Shown here: positions 45,678 to 54,856 of the stretch, one piece after another
How the letters are laid out: every line of letters starts with the position of its first letter
Numbering within the stretch: the first letter of the stretch is position 1
Position numbers and translations under genes: made by a program
Source: CCMP332 sp040218795
GTDB lineage: Bacteria > Bacteroidota > Bacteroidia > Cytophagales > CCMP332
NCBI GenBank assembly: GCA_040218795.1
Contig: JAVJQT010000001.1
Location: forward strand, 248,001-312,000
Direction of reading: 5' to 3'
DNA: 64,000 nt
Notes under the pieces: generated by a model
What the model was told of the DNA's origin: nothing
Seen by the model: only the letters and a program-made list of their open reading frames with translations
Database searches by the model: none

Positions 45678-48050
45678 ATGAAACGCTTATTTCTACTTCT
45701 CTCGGTTTTAATACCAATTCTGTCATCAGCTCAGGAAATCACACAAATCATTAGGGGTCAAATTAAAGATCAGCAATCCGGAATGCCTTTGCCGGGCGTA
45801 AGTATAGTGCTTTTGAATTCTCAGCCGGTAAATGGAACCGTATCCAATGTGGAAGGCTACTTTTCATTAAGCGACATTCCCGTTGGCAGACAAAGCTTGC
45901 AAGTGAGTATGCTGGGTTATGAGCCGGTTTACTTTAACAATTTGGTACTCACTTCTGCCAAAGAACTTTATTTGGAAGTGGCCATGCTCGAACGCATTGA
46001 TCAATTGGAAGAAGTTATAATTAACGCTGAAAAAAAGCCCAACGAAGCCATCAATGAATTTGCCCTTGTTTCCGCTCGCCAGTTTTCCGTTGATGAAGCC
46101 ACACGTTATGCAGGTGCCTGGAATGATCCCGCTCGTATGGCGACAAACTTCGCCGGAGTAAGCACTTCGGGTGATGTAAGAAATGATATCGTGGTTCGTG
46201 GCAATTCTCCGAGTAATGTTTTGTATAGACTGGAGGGAATCCCGGTTCCTAACCCCAATCATTTTGGAACTTTTGGAGGTGCAGGAGGTGCCATTTCGAT
46301 GATATCACAAAACATGCTGGCCAATTCAGATTTTATGACGGGTGCATTTCCATCAGAGTACGGCAATGTAATAGGTGGTGTATTTGATATAAACTTTAGG
46401 AAAGGTAATTCTCAAAAAAGTGAACATGGAGTTCAGTTGGGGATGCGCGGAATAGAATTAACAACCGAAGGCCCGATAAGCAAAAAGAACAATGCCTCTT
46501 ATCTGGCCAATTACAGATACTCCACACTTGGCGTTTTTGATGCATTGGGACTGGATATTGGCGTTCCGGCTGTTCCGGAATATCAGGATGTTTCGTTTAA
46601 GATAGATATCCCGGCGGGTCTTAAATACGGACGATTTTCTGTATTTGGATTGGGGGGGCTGGCAAGTATTAACCTCAATGACAGCGAGGTGGAAGATCCG
46701 GAAGATTTTTTTAGCCAGGATCAGCCTTCAGATATTTATAACATTACACAATCAGGTGTTTTGGGAATTGGTCATGAATATTTTTTCAGTCAAAAAACAT
46801 CGGGGAATTTAATTCTGGCCTTATCGGGCGCTAGTGATAGATACACCTCCGATACCCTGACTGCCCCGGATTTCACAATGACGGCAAGAAATTCTGAAGG
46901 TACATTTGAGGAAAGAAAACTCAGTGTCTTTTATAAGGTAAATCACAAATTGAATACTAGAAATGTATTGCAGGGTGGAGTATTGGCTGAAATTGCAAAT
47001 TCCAATTTTCAGGAAAGCACGTATACCAATGGCTTTTATCAGAAAATAACAGATTACAATGGCTCTATTGGCTTGTATCAGGCTTTTGCCGATTGGCAAC
47101 ACAGATTTACCGATCAATTATCCATGAATATAGGTACGCATTTTCAATACCATGATTTAACCGAGGCACAGGCCATTGAACCAAGAGCCGGAATCAAATG
47201 GGCATTTTCTAAAAATAAATCATTATCCTTTGGGACGGGCCTTCACAGTCAAACTTTACCGGCATATGCTTATTTCATTCAGGAAAGAACGCAAAGCGGA
47301 GAAATCATTCAGAAAAACAGGGATCTTGATTTTATGCGAAGCAATCATTATGTGCTGGGATACAATCATCTGATTAATCCAAATCTGCGTTTGAAGGTTG
47401 AAAGTTATTATCAGTACTTATTCAACATTCCTGTAGAGCAAAATGCGTCCCCTTTCTCAGCAATAAATACCGGAAATAATTTTAATGGTTTTCCCGACGA
47501 TACAGATGTGCTGGTCAATGAGGGAACAGGCCAAAATATCGGCGTTGAAATCACATTGGAAAAGTTCTTTTCGAGGAACTATTACTTTCTTATAACAAGC
47601 TCCTTGTTTGATTCAAAATACAAAGGAAGCGATGGTGTGGAAAGAAACACCGCATTTAATCAAAATTATGTTTTCAATGCGCTGGCGGGAAAAGAATGGG
47701 TAATAGGCAATTCGGATCACAAAATTTTAGGTCTTAATATTAGACTTAACTGGACAGGAGGGAGACCCTATATACCTGTTAACCGTCAATTGAGTCAAAA
47801 TACTGGTGCGACCCAATTGATTTCCGACAGAGCCTATTCAGAAAAGTACAATGATTATTTTAGGACAGATTTAAAATTGAGCTACACCATTAATAAAGTT
47901 AAATTGGCACATCAGGTATCAATTGATATACAAAATATTACCAATAATCAGAATTTGTTTCAGGAAATATACAATGTAAGAACCGATCGTTTTACCAGAG
48001 AATATCAACAGGGGTTTTTACCTGAAATCCAGTACAAAATAATGTTCTAA
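45678..48050 (+). CDS. TonB-dependent receptor with carboxypeptidase-regulatory N-domain
   Basis: 790 residues with signal peptide (KRLFLLLSVLIPILSSAQ). Residues ~25-110 are a CarboxypepD_reg-like domain (IRGQIKDQQSGMPLPGVSIVLLNSQPVNGTVSNVEGYFSLSDIP). The plug follows (GVSTSGDVRNDIVVRGNSPSNVLYRLEGIPVPNPNHFG), then a ~22-strand barrel ending in FLPEIQYKIMF with a terminal aromatic. No SusD partner is present. Eleven bases later begins a LytS-type kinase gene, then LytTR and a small secreted protein, so this receptor is very likely co-expressed with its own two-component pair. Substrate unknown. Confidence 0.92.
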   Translation: MKRLFLLLSVLIPILSSAQEITQIIRGQIKDQQSGMPLPGVSIVLLNSQPVNGTVSNVEGYFSLSDIPVGRQSLQVSMLGYEPVYFNNLVLTSAKELYLEVAMLERIDQLEEVIINAEKKPNEAINEFALVSARQFSVDEATRYAGAWNDPARMATNFAGVSTSGDVRNDIVVRGNSPSNVLYRLEGIPVPNPNHFGTFGGAGGAISMISQNMLANSDFMTGAFPSEYGNVIGGVFDINFRKGNSQKSEHGVQLGMRGIELTTEGPISKKNNASYLANYRYSTLGVFDALGLDIGVPAVPEYQDVSFKIDIPAGLKYGRFSVFGLGGLASINLNDSEVEDPEDFFSQDQPSDIYNITQSGVLGIGHEYFFSQKTSGNLILALSGASDRYTSDTLTAPDFTMTARNSEGTFEERKLSVFYKVNHKLNTRNVLQGGVLAEIANSNFQESTYTNGFYQKITDYNGSIGLYQAFADWQHRFTDQLSMNIGTHFQYHDLTEAQAIEPRAGIKWAFSKNKSLSFGTGLHSQTLPAYAYFIQERTQSGEIIQKNRDLDFMRSNHYVLGYNHLINPNLRLKVESYYQYLFNIPVEQNASPFSAINTGNNFNGFPDDTDVLVNEGTGQNIGVEITLEKFFSRNYYFLITSSLFDSKYKGSDGVERNTAFNQNYVFNALAGKEWVIGNSDHKILGLNIRLNWTGGRPYIPVNRQLSQNTGATQLISDRAYSEKYNDYFRTDLKLSYTINKVKLAHQVSIDIQNITNNQNLFQEIYNVRTDRFTREYQQGFLPEIQYKIMF

Positions 48051-48060
48051 TTTTATAAGC

Positions 48061-49122
48061 ATGGATGAGTACAAGGGATTTACGCTAAAAGCCATAGCCA
48101 TTAAAATGGCTGCTTCGGTCCTGATATGGATGTTTTTCAAAGTAACCACCGCTCCGGATTACCAGGAGATGATCAAATTCGATAAATTGTCTTTTATCTA
48201 TTTTATCGAAACAATTTTCCTGACTTTTTCCGCCTGGTCCATTAATGAATATTTTTTTCAAAAACTCGAAGACAAATACGGAAAGGATTTTTTAAGTCCC
48301 GGGCCATTGGGAAGGCTTTTCGCCTATTCTTTTTTAGCAGTGGCACCCTTGTTAATAGGGGTCACATGGTTTATGACGATGTATGCCGAAAAATGGTTGG
48401 ATTGCGCAGAATTGGTTGCGCCAGAAGTTCAGATTGTGAGCGACACTTTTAAGGGTTTGATGTTTAATCTTCTCATTTTAGGTGCTTTTATTGTCAACCA
48501 TTTCTGGAAAAATAAAAGAGAAACCGAATTGATTCAGGAAAAGATTATTAAGGAAAATCTGGAATATAAATACGAAACTTTAAAGAGTCATATCAATCCG
48601 CATTTTCTGTTTAACAGTTTTTCAGTCCTTACTTCATTAGTGCATCAGAATTCGGATCTTGCCTCTGATTTTATAGCACAATTGTCCAAAATATATCGAT
48701 ATGTACTGGAAAACAAAGACAAGAATATAGTTCCTGTTGAAGATGAATTGTCATTTCTAGAATCTTATATGTTTCTGCTTAAAATCCGCCATGACAAATG
48801 CATAGAAATAAAGTACGACATTCGGATAAAAAAAGGAATTTATGGAATTCCGGCTTTGGCTTTGCAAATGCTGGCTGAGAATGCTGCTAAACATAACAGC
48901 TTCTCTAGGGAAGAGCCATTGAAGATTGATATCTACACGGAAAATGAAAATTTTCTGGTTATGAGAAATACACTGAAAGTCAGAAAAGTTGAAAACAGCA
49001 CAGGAACAGGACTCAAAAATATTAACGACCGCTACGCCCATCTATCGGATAAAGAATTAGAAGTTAGCAAGGAAGGGGGGTATTTTGCGGTAAAACTTCC
49101 ATTGATAAAACTGGCATCATGA
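48061..49122 (+). CDS. LytS-family membrane histidine kinase
   Basis: 353 residues. Four transmembrane helices in the first 160 residues (IKMAASVLIWMFFKV, LSFIYFIETIFLTFSAW, AYSFLAVAPLLIGVTWFM, GLMFNLLILGAFIVNHFW), then a coiled linker, then the His_kinase (PF06580) motif KSHINPHFLFNSFSVLTSLV with the phospho-acceptor His. The ATPase part has LALQMLAENAAKHN (N box) and TGTGLKNINDRY (G box). It overlaps the LytTR gene by 4 bp (ATGA), the standard kinase-regulator coupling. There is no separate periplasmic sensor domain, so sensing is within the membrane or through the upstream receptor. Confidence 0.92.
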   Translation: MDEYKGFTLKAIAIKMAASVLIWMFFKVTTAPDYQEMIKFDKLSFIYFIETIFLTFSAWSINEYFFQKLEDKYGKDFLSPGPLGRLFAYSFLAVAPLLIGVTWFMTMYAEKWLDCAELVAPEVQIVSDTFKGLMFNLLILGAFIVNHFWKNKRETELIQEKIIKENLEYKYETLKSHINPHFLFNSFSVLTSLVHQNSDLASDFIAQLSKIYRYVLENKDKNIVPVEDELSFLESYMFLLKIRHDKCIEIKYDIRIKKGIYGIPALALQMLAENAAKHNSFSREEPLKIDIYTENENFLVMRNTLKVRKVENSTGTGLKNINDRYAHLSDKELEVSKEGGYFAVKLPLIKLAS

Positions 49123-49868
49123 AAGTCATTATTATAGAAGACGAAAAGCTCACGGCCGATCATTTAAAAAGCTTACTACATCAAATAGATGAGGAAATAG
49201 AGGTTTTAGGGAGTCTTAATTCGGTAACAATGGCCTATTCCTGGTTTATGGATAACCCGGAACCCGATTTAATATTTATGGATATAGAATTAGGAGACGG
49301 CACGGCATTTGATCTCCTGGATATTATAAAAATTAAGTCAAACATCATTTTTACAACCGCATATAATCAACATGCGATTAAAGCATTCAAATACAATTCG
49401 ATCGATTATTTGTTAAAACCACTGGAGAAAGGAGAATTGATCAAGGCCATAGAAAAATGGAAAAGTCAAAAAGACAATAATCCTTCGATGGATTTGATTA
49501 ATGCGCTTAAGAAAGAATTAAATCAAAATTATAAACACCGATTTTTGGTTAAGTCCGGAGATAAATTTCAAACGATAGAATCCGAGCATATCGCCTATTT
49601 TTTCTCCGAAGACAGTTATACCCAAATCATGACCAAAGAAGGCAAAAAGTGGTTTGTAGATTACAGTCTGGAAGATCTTGATGAGATCATGGATCCGAAT
49701 ACTTTTTTTCGTTTAAATCGAAAAGTTATTAGTTCAGTTTCAGCCATAGATCAAATATCCAGTTATTTCAATGCGCGTTTGAGTGTCCGTTTAAGTCCCG
49801 GATTTAAAGATCAAATCATTATCAGCAGGGAAAGGGTAAAAGCATTTAAAGCCTGGCTGGATAAATAA
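49119..49868 (+). CDS. LytTR-family response regulator
   Basis: 249 residues. Receiver domain 1-~120 with acidic pocket (IIIEDEK), phospho-acceptor Asp in PDLIFMDIELGDG (about residue 55), the TTAYNQHAIKAF switch, and Lys in DYLLKPL. LytTR DNA-binding domain ~145-249 (HRFLVKSGDKFQTIESEHIAYFFSEDSYTQIMTKEGKKWFVDYSLEDLDEIMDPNTFFRLNRKVISSVSAI). It acts with the preceding kinase. Its targets likely include its own operon, but I see no repeated LytTR binding site before 45678. Confidence 0.93.
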   Translation: MKVIIIEDEKLTADHLKSLLHQIDEEIEVLGSLNSVTMAYSWFMDNPEPDLIFMDIELGDGTAFDLLDIIKIKSNIIFTTAYNQHAIKAFKYNSIDYLLKPLEKGELIKAIEKWKSQKDNNPSMDLINALKKELNQNYKHRFLVKSGDKFQTIESEHIAYFFSEDSYTQIMTKEGKKWFVDYSLEDLDEIMDPNTFFRLNRKVISSVSAIDQISSYFNARLSVRLSPGFKDQIIISRERVKAFKAWLDK

Positions 49869-49875
49869 TTATTAT

Positions 49876-50496
49876 ATGAGGCGAATTTTCAAAACATATA
49901 TAATTGCGTTAAGTATAACTCTGATATTCAATGAGTCAAAGGCTCAGAAAAAAGGCTTTTTTGAGGGATTTATTATTGAACAAAATGGTGATACATTATG
50001 GGGCCATATTAAAGATCGCGATCCGGTACCATTTACAGAATTAAAATCTAAAATACGTTTTAAACAAAATGGAAAATCCCCTACAAGGAAATTCGGACCG
50101 GAAGACATTAAGGCTTATTCCTACAATGATGCCCTTTTTGAATCTGTTTGTTTAAGAGAAGATGTTAATATGTTGAATTTCAGATATATAATTGAAAATA
50201 GTGTATCAAATAGATTCCTTAAAGTCATTGATAAAGACCCGTATTTAATTTACTATCATTTAGAATATATTCATGACGACAATTTTTATCTGGATTACAT
50301 TCCTCTGTTTTATAAACCGGGAAATACCGAGATGTGCCGGGTAAGTCAGGGAATATTGGGATTGAAAAGAAAGAAACTAATTGAATATTTTTCGGATTGT
50401 AAAGCTTTAACTGAGGCAATTTCTAAAAAGAGAATAAATGATATAAATGAGGTATATCAATTTTATATCAATGACTGCGTAAGAGCAAAATTGTAA
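49876..50496 (+). CDS. Secreted hypothetical protein of the TonB-receptor operon
   Basis: 206 residues, 7 bp after the LytTR gene. Signal peptide RIFKTYIIALSITLIFNESKAQ. The start of the mature part, GFFEGFIIEQNGDTLWGHIKDRD, is a pattern seen in many Bacteroidota exported proteins of unknown function (a strand, 'NGDT', a second strand). The rest is mixed, with RKFGPEDIKAYSYNDALFESV and a C-terminal helix. No lipobox or sorting domain, so likely periplasmic. Its place suggests work with the receptor, such as ligand handling or signalling (inference). Confidence 0.65.
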   Translation: MRRIFKTYIIALSITLIFNESKAQKKGFFEGFIIEQNGDTLWGHIKDRDPVPFTELKSKIRFKQNGKSPTRKFGPEDIKAYSYNDALFESVCLREDVNMLNFRYIIENSVSNRFLKVIDKDPYLIYYHLEYIHDDNFYLDYIPLFYKPGNTEMCRVSQGILGLKRKKLIEYFSDCKALTEAISKKRINDINEVYQFYINDCVRAKL

Positions 50497-50529
50497 TTCT
50501 AATGCACAAGACTAAAAAATATCTCTTTT

Positions 50530-51459
50530 TCATTTAAACATCATGCTGACTTTGCCTTTGATATAAGCTACAGCGGTTTTAATGCCTTTTCCTTTATTTT
50601 TTCTTGCAATTTCAAAAGCATCCCACATTTCTTCGGTGATGATGTCCAGATTATTAAATTCTCCGGCCCCTTTTAACCATTCACCACCATCAATGGTCAT
50701 GACTTCTCCATTGACATAAGCCGAGTAATCTGAAAACAGGTATGCAGCGAGATTTGCCAGTTCCTGATGTTCTCCAACACGACCGACAGGCACTTTTTTG
50801 GCAGGATCGAATTTCTTTACAAGATCACCGGGTAATAAACGGCTCCACGCTCCTTCAGTAGGAAATGGTCCGGGAGCAATTGCATTGGACCTTATTTTAT
50901 ATTTTGCCCATTCTACAGCCAAAGACCTTGTCATTGCAAGCACACCTGCTTTGCTAACGGCAGATGGAACCACATAACCCGACCCTGTCCAGGCATAAGT
51001 GGTCACAATATTCAGAATTGTAGCAGGAACTTTATTTTCAATCCAGTATTTACCCGAAGCCAGAGTGAAATTATAACTGCCTCTTAACACTATGTCCACG
51101 ACAATGTCAAAAGCCCGATGCGAAAGGCGCTCGGTTGGAGAAATAAAATTTCCGGCCGCATTGTTAAGCAGGGCATTATAGGAACCAAATTTTTCATTTG
51201 TAGTTTTGATCACATTCTCAACTTCACTGTATTCGCGGACATCGCATTGAACTGGTAAAACAGTTCCGCCTTTTTTGTCCATCATTTCCTGGGCGGCTTT
51301 TTCAAGGACCTCCATTCTCCGACTACATATCACGAGATTTGCACCCAACTCAAGACAGTATTCTCCTATTGAGCGCCCTAAACCCGTGCCTCCACCCGTG
51401 ATGATTATTGTTTTGCCTTTTAAAGCATCTGCTTTTAACATTCCCTCTGCCTTGATCAT
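50530..51459 (-). CDS. SDR oxidoreductase, 2,4-dienoyl-CoA/enoyl-CoA reductase type
   Basis: 309 residues from the ATG at 51459; the open frame runs further upstream but would overlap the MFS gene and adds no fold. Rossmann motif TIIITGGGTGLGRSIGEYCLELGANLVICSRR, NNAAGNF, and SKAGVLAMTRSLAVEWAKYKIRSNAIAPGP. The usual YxxxK is SxxxK here (PSAVSK), as in peroxisomal/DECR-like 2,4-dienoyl-CoA reductases, which keep the Lys but lack Tyr at this site. A role in unsaturated fatty-acid beta-oxidation fits, with NADPH as cofactor inferred from the Arg-rich SRR. 38 bp downstream of the MFS gene. Confidence 0.85.
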   Translation of the reverse strand: MIKAEGMLKADALKGKTIIITGGGTGLGRSIGEYCLELGANLVICSRRMEVLEKAAQEMMDKKGGTVLPVQCDVREYSEVENVIKTTNEKFGSYNALLNNAAGNFISPTERLSHRAFDIVVDIVLRGSYNFTLASGKYWIENKVPATILNIVTTYAWTGSGYVVPSAVSKAGVLAMTRSLAVEWAKYKIRSNAIAPGPFPTEGAWSRLLPGDLVKKFDPAKKVPVGRVGEHQELANLAAYLFSDYSAYVNGEVMTIDGGEWLKGAGEFNNLDIITEEMWDAFEIARKNKGKGIKTAVAYIKGKVSMMFK

Positions 51460-51497
51460 AATCTGATTGTTTAAGTGAATATGAGAAATATTTTGGA

Positions 51498-53030
51498 CTA
51501 TTCCCTGACATAAAAATAGATAAATACAGCACCCATCAAAGGCATAAATGCACCGATCAGGCAAACGTGTTTATAAATAGTTAAAAAACTTTCTCTTATG
51601 TTGAGATTTATTCTGTCCTGTTCATCCTGATTAAATATTTCAGGTGCCTCGGCTTCGGCGAATTTTAATAGTTCTTTATCGAGAAGTTCTCTTTGTTCAA
51701 GCGTATATGAATTCAGGTCCATGTCGCTTTTAAAGTCTTTTTTAAATTGAATGAGGGCCATGGAACCCATGATGGCCAAAACAATAACACTAGCAGCCCT
51801 TGAGATGGTATTATTGATTCCGCTTGCTGCGCCGGTGTAATTCTCGTTAATGCACATCATTATACCTGTGGTTAAAGGAACAACAGTCAATCCCATTCCA
51901 ATACCACAAATAATCAATGCCGGTAAAAATGTATATAAGAAACTGATGGAATTTCCTATGTATCCAATCATTGAAAAAGCCGCAAAACCAATGGCTGTAA
52001 TTAAAGGGCCAATGATTAGTAATTTTTTATAACCGTATTGATCAACCCATTTCCCCGAAATTCTTGCCAATACAGAAATTAGAATTCCAAAGGGAAGAAT
52101 CCCCAAGCCGGCAATTATTTCGGAATATCCCTGAATTTGAATGATATTGAGTGGAAGAAAAAACAATACCGCACCCAACGCACCATAAATCAAAAATGTC
52201 AGAAAGTTTAAAGCCGAAAAAGTGTTATTTCTAAATAAGAATAAGGGCATTAGCGGATTTTTAGCCCTTTTTTCAATTACCATAAAAATGGAAAAGAAAA
52301 CAGCACTTAGAATCAGGCTTGCAATGATAATTGGATTTGAAAAACTCCATTCCGAAGCTTGTATAAAACCATAGGTGGCAAAACCCAATGAAAAAGTGAT
52401 GAACAACGCCCCTCTAAAATCAAGCGCGCCTTCATTTTTCTTGATTTTTGATTCGGGAATTTTAGTAGAAAGAATCCAAAGAGCCATAATGCCAAGTGGA
52501 ACATTGATAAAAAATACCCATCGCCAGAGTCCCAGATTGGCAAATACACCTCCCAAGACTGGTCCCAGTATGGTGGTGAGTGCCGAAAACATAGACCAGG
52601 TTCCGATGGCCCGTCCTTTTTTCTCTTGAGGGAATAAGGCAGCAATCAAGGTCAAACTACCCGGCACCATTAATGCACCTCCGATTCCCTGTACTGCTCT
52701 TGCAATTATTAAAAACAGTCCGTTTGGCGAAACTCCACAGGCAATGGAGCTAAGCGCAAAGAGCCCAATTCCGAACATAAATATTTTCTTTCTGCCCAGG
52801 TAATCACCGAGGGATCCACCGACAAGCAAAAGCGATGAGAGAAAAAGCAGATAAGAGTTGACCACCCATAGCAATTGAGCGCCACTAATATTCAATGATT
52901 TTTGCAGTGCGGGAAGTGCCACATTTAATGCAGTAGAATCAATCATGGCCATGCTCGAAGCTGTAATGGTTGCGATTAGCAGCCATATTTCATTTTTGGG
53001 TTCTATTTTCTGTCCCGATGCGATTGCCAA
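51498..53030 (-). CDS. DHA2-family MFS drug/proton antiporter (14 TMS)
   Basis: 510 residues starting at TTG (53030-53028); an upstream stop and the position of the first helix leave no ATG that keeps TM1. Motif A GGSLGDYLGRKKIF, motif C region GPVLGGVFANLG, and about 14 hydrophobic helices place it with EmrB/QacA transporters. TM1 carries the DHA2 Asp (MAMIDSTALNVALPAL). It exports lipophilic cations or drugs by proton exchange. No periplasmic adaptor (EmrA) is adjacent. It is upstream of the SDR gene and may share its mRNA. Confidence 0.9.
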   Translation of the reverse strand: MAIASGQKIEPKNEIWLLIATITASSMAMIDSTALNVALPALQKSLNISGAQLLWVVNSYLLFLSSLLLVGGSLGDYLGRKKIFMFGIGLFALSSIACGVSPNGLFLIIARAVQGIGGALMVPGSLTLIAALFPQEKKGRAIGTWSMFSALTTILGPVLGGVFANLGLWRWVFFINVPLGIMALWILSTKIPESKIKKNEGALDFRGALFITFSLGFATYGFIQASEWSFSNPIIIASLILSAVFFSIFMVIEKRAKNPLMPLFLFRNNTFSALNFLTFLIYGALGAVLFFLPLNIIQIQGYSEIIAGLGILPFGILISVLARISGKWVDQYGYKKLLIIGPLITAIGFAAFSMIGYIGNSISFLYTFLPALIICGIGMGLTVVPLTTGIMMCINENYTGAASGINNTISRAASVIVLAIMGSMALIQFKKDFKSDMDLNSYTLEQRELLDKELLKFAEAEAPEIFNQDEQDRINLNIRESFLTIYKHVCLIGAFMPLMGAVFIYFYVRE

Positions 53031-53142
53031 ATGATTTTATTGCTTTAAACTTAACACCTTTATTTCGACGTTTTACCTTAAGGATAGCGAAGATGACCAT
53101 TAAAACCTGTCATGAATTTTACAATATGCTCAAAATTGCTTT

Positions 53143-54351
53143 ATGAAAAGGTTTTTAATATTCTTTGCTTTAGTTGTCTCGATACAATTACTCACAGCAC
53201 AACCCCATTACGATGGTGCATTGGAGCGCTATAAAATGAAATCGGATAAAGCAGTTCGAGAAGGACTCATTGGCGAGTATTATTCCGGCAGCGATTTTAA
53301 CAATCTTGTAAGAATAAGGCAGGACAAAGCGATCTATTTTGATTGGGATTATTCCAATCCAATTCCGGAGCTGGGAACTGACTATTTTTCAATACGTTGG
53401 CGAGGGAAAGTTTATGCTAAGAAGGAAGGGAAACACATATTTACCGTTTACACCGATGATGGCATGCGTCTTTGGCTCAATGGCCGTTTGATAATAAATG
53501 CCTGGAAAGATCAGCCACCTACACTTTATGAGGCTCTGGTAATTCTTGAAAAGGATGAATTTTATGATATCCGTGTAGATTATTATCAGAAACAATATCA
53601 AACCACAGCGGCTGTCTTTTTCAACCCCAAAGGAGAGGAAAGAACAGTGCTCAATGCTTCCAATACAGTTTTTGGAAAGAACCTCGAAGCCAGTAATGCG
53701 AGATTTGATTTTTGGGAAAAACCCGGACTTATGGAGGAATTCTGGACATGGATGGGATTTGCCGATGAAGAAGAGTCTCAAGCTTTCGTCGATCAATCCT
53801 ATAGAAAAGAAAAATCTCAAATCGAAAAAGTTGCAGCCCCCAGATTGGAAGAAACAGCAGAAAAAAATCCAATAGCTATGGAGCCATCAATTCAAGAAAC
53901 GGATGAGAAAAATATGGAAAAGGTATTTGAACAAAAACAGGAGTTAATAGAAGATAGTAGCGAAAATAGATACGAAAAAATGGCTCCGGGAGAGACATTG
54001 ATTATTGAGAATATTTATTTTGATCAAGGGAAAGCAAAATTGCGCTCTGAGTCCTTTATGGAGTTGAATAAACTTTTAAAAGCCTTGCAACATCATTCCG
54101 GATGGTCAATTAAAATTGATGGACATACAGATAATGTGGGATTTGCAGCACTCAATTTGGAATTGTCATACGACAGAGCCAGGTCGGTTTACTTTTATTT
54201 GGTTAATAATGGAATAGATAAATCGAGATTGCGATTTGAAGGATTTGGAAGCAGTAATCCAATTGCAAAAAATGACAGTGAAGCCAACAGACAAAAAAAC
54301 AGAAGGGTAGAAGTTTCCCTTATTCAAGAAAGCATTTCTACAAGGCATTGA
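53143..54351 (+). CDS. PA14-OmpA fusion, cell-wall-attached outer-membrane protein
   Basis: 402 residues with signal peptide (KRFLIFFALVVSIQLLTAQ). Residues ~40-175 are PA14 (EGLIGEYYSGSDFNNLVRIR, SIRWRGKVYAKKEGKHIFTVYTDDGMRLWLNGRLIINAWKD), a beta-barrel usually binding carbohydrate. A charged, Glu/Lys-rich linker follows (~215-285). The C-terminal ~115 residues are OmpA-like (ENIYFDQGKAKLRSESFMELNKLL, IDGHTDNVGFAALNLELSYDRARSVYFYL, NRRVEVSLI), which binds peptidoglycan. There is no barrel, so it is likely periplasmic, tying PA14 ligand binding to the wall. Its 3' end overlaps a convergent gene by 14 bp. Confidence 0.9.
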   Translation: MKRFLIFFALVVSIQLLTAQPHYDGALERYKMKSDKAVREGLIGEYYSGSDFNNLVRIRQDKAIYFDWDYSNPIPELGTDYFSIRWRGKVYAKKEGKHIFTVYTDDGMRLWLNGRLIINAWKDQPPTLYEALVILEKDEFYDIRVDYYQKQYQTTAAVFFNPKGEERTVLNASNTVFGKNLEASNARFDFWEKPGLMEEFWTWMGFADEEESQAFVDQSYRKEKSQIEKVAAPRLEETAEKNPIAMEPSIQETDEKNMEKVFEQKQELIEDSSENRYEKMAPGETLIIENIYFDQGKAKLRSESFMELNKLLKALQHHSGWSIKIDGHTDNVGFAALNLELSYDRARSVYFYLVNNGIDKSRLRFEGFGSSNPIAKNDSEANRQKNRRVEVSLIQESISTRH

Positions 54352-54856
54352 GAAAATGAAGGATTTTTTTGGCTCGGTTTTTAAAACCGCTACTCTGAAA
54401 TGGCAGTTGCTCTTCAATTGAAAAGAGGAGTTCTACTTTTAATTCGGGAATGCGTTTCACAATATTCTTAAGTATTTCCATTGCATGTACTTTCACGGCA
54501 ACGGCTTCATGCATGCTGTTTAAAAAGTCAAAACACATTTCAGCGACTTCACCCAGATTGTCCTCTTCAATTGATTGATCTGCAAGCGTTCTCAATCCCG
54601 ACCTTTTTACAGAATCGTGAATTGAGGCTTTTTTTAAAGTTTTTATAATTTGATTCTGAAAGGGATCGCATCGTTCAGGGGCAAGATTGTGAAGGTGTTG
54701 TAAAACCCATGATGCCCGTTTGGCCAACTCCTGATCGTTTCCGGAATACAAGGCCATTAATTCGGAGGTTTTATTCTCATGCGCTTGAATATAAGCGGCC
54801 AGCCTTTTTGAATTGACAGAGCTATATTCCCTTTGAAGTTCTCGCTTTAAATTCAT
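54338..54856 (-). CDS. HEAT-like helical repeat protein
   Basis: 172 residues, all helical by composition, no signal peptide. Pairs of helices (ELAKRASWVLQHLHNLAP, SIHDSVKRSGLRTLADQSI, EAVAVKVHAMEILKNIVKRIPEL) resemble HEAT repeats, typical for protein-protein scaffolds. The ATG overlaps the stop of the TPM gene by 4 bp, so they are co-translated in the TPM-TPM-HEAT operon. Specific partner unknown. Confidence 0.7.
   Translation of the reverse strand: MNLKRELQREYSSVNSKRLAAYIQAHENKTSELMALYSGNDQELAKRASWVLQHLHNLAPERCDPFQNQIIKTLKKASIHDSVKRSGLRTLADQSIEEDNLGEVAEMCFDFLNSMHEAVAVKVHAMEILKNIVKRIPELKVELLFSIEEQLPFQSSGFKNRAKKILHFLNAL

Noticed and set aside
50530..51564. Longer start for the SDR gene
   Set aside because: It would overlap the MFS gene by 67 bp and adds sequence unlike the family; ATG 51459 precedes the Rossmann fold by the usual distance.
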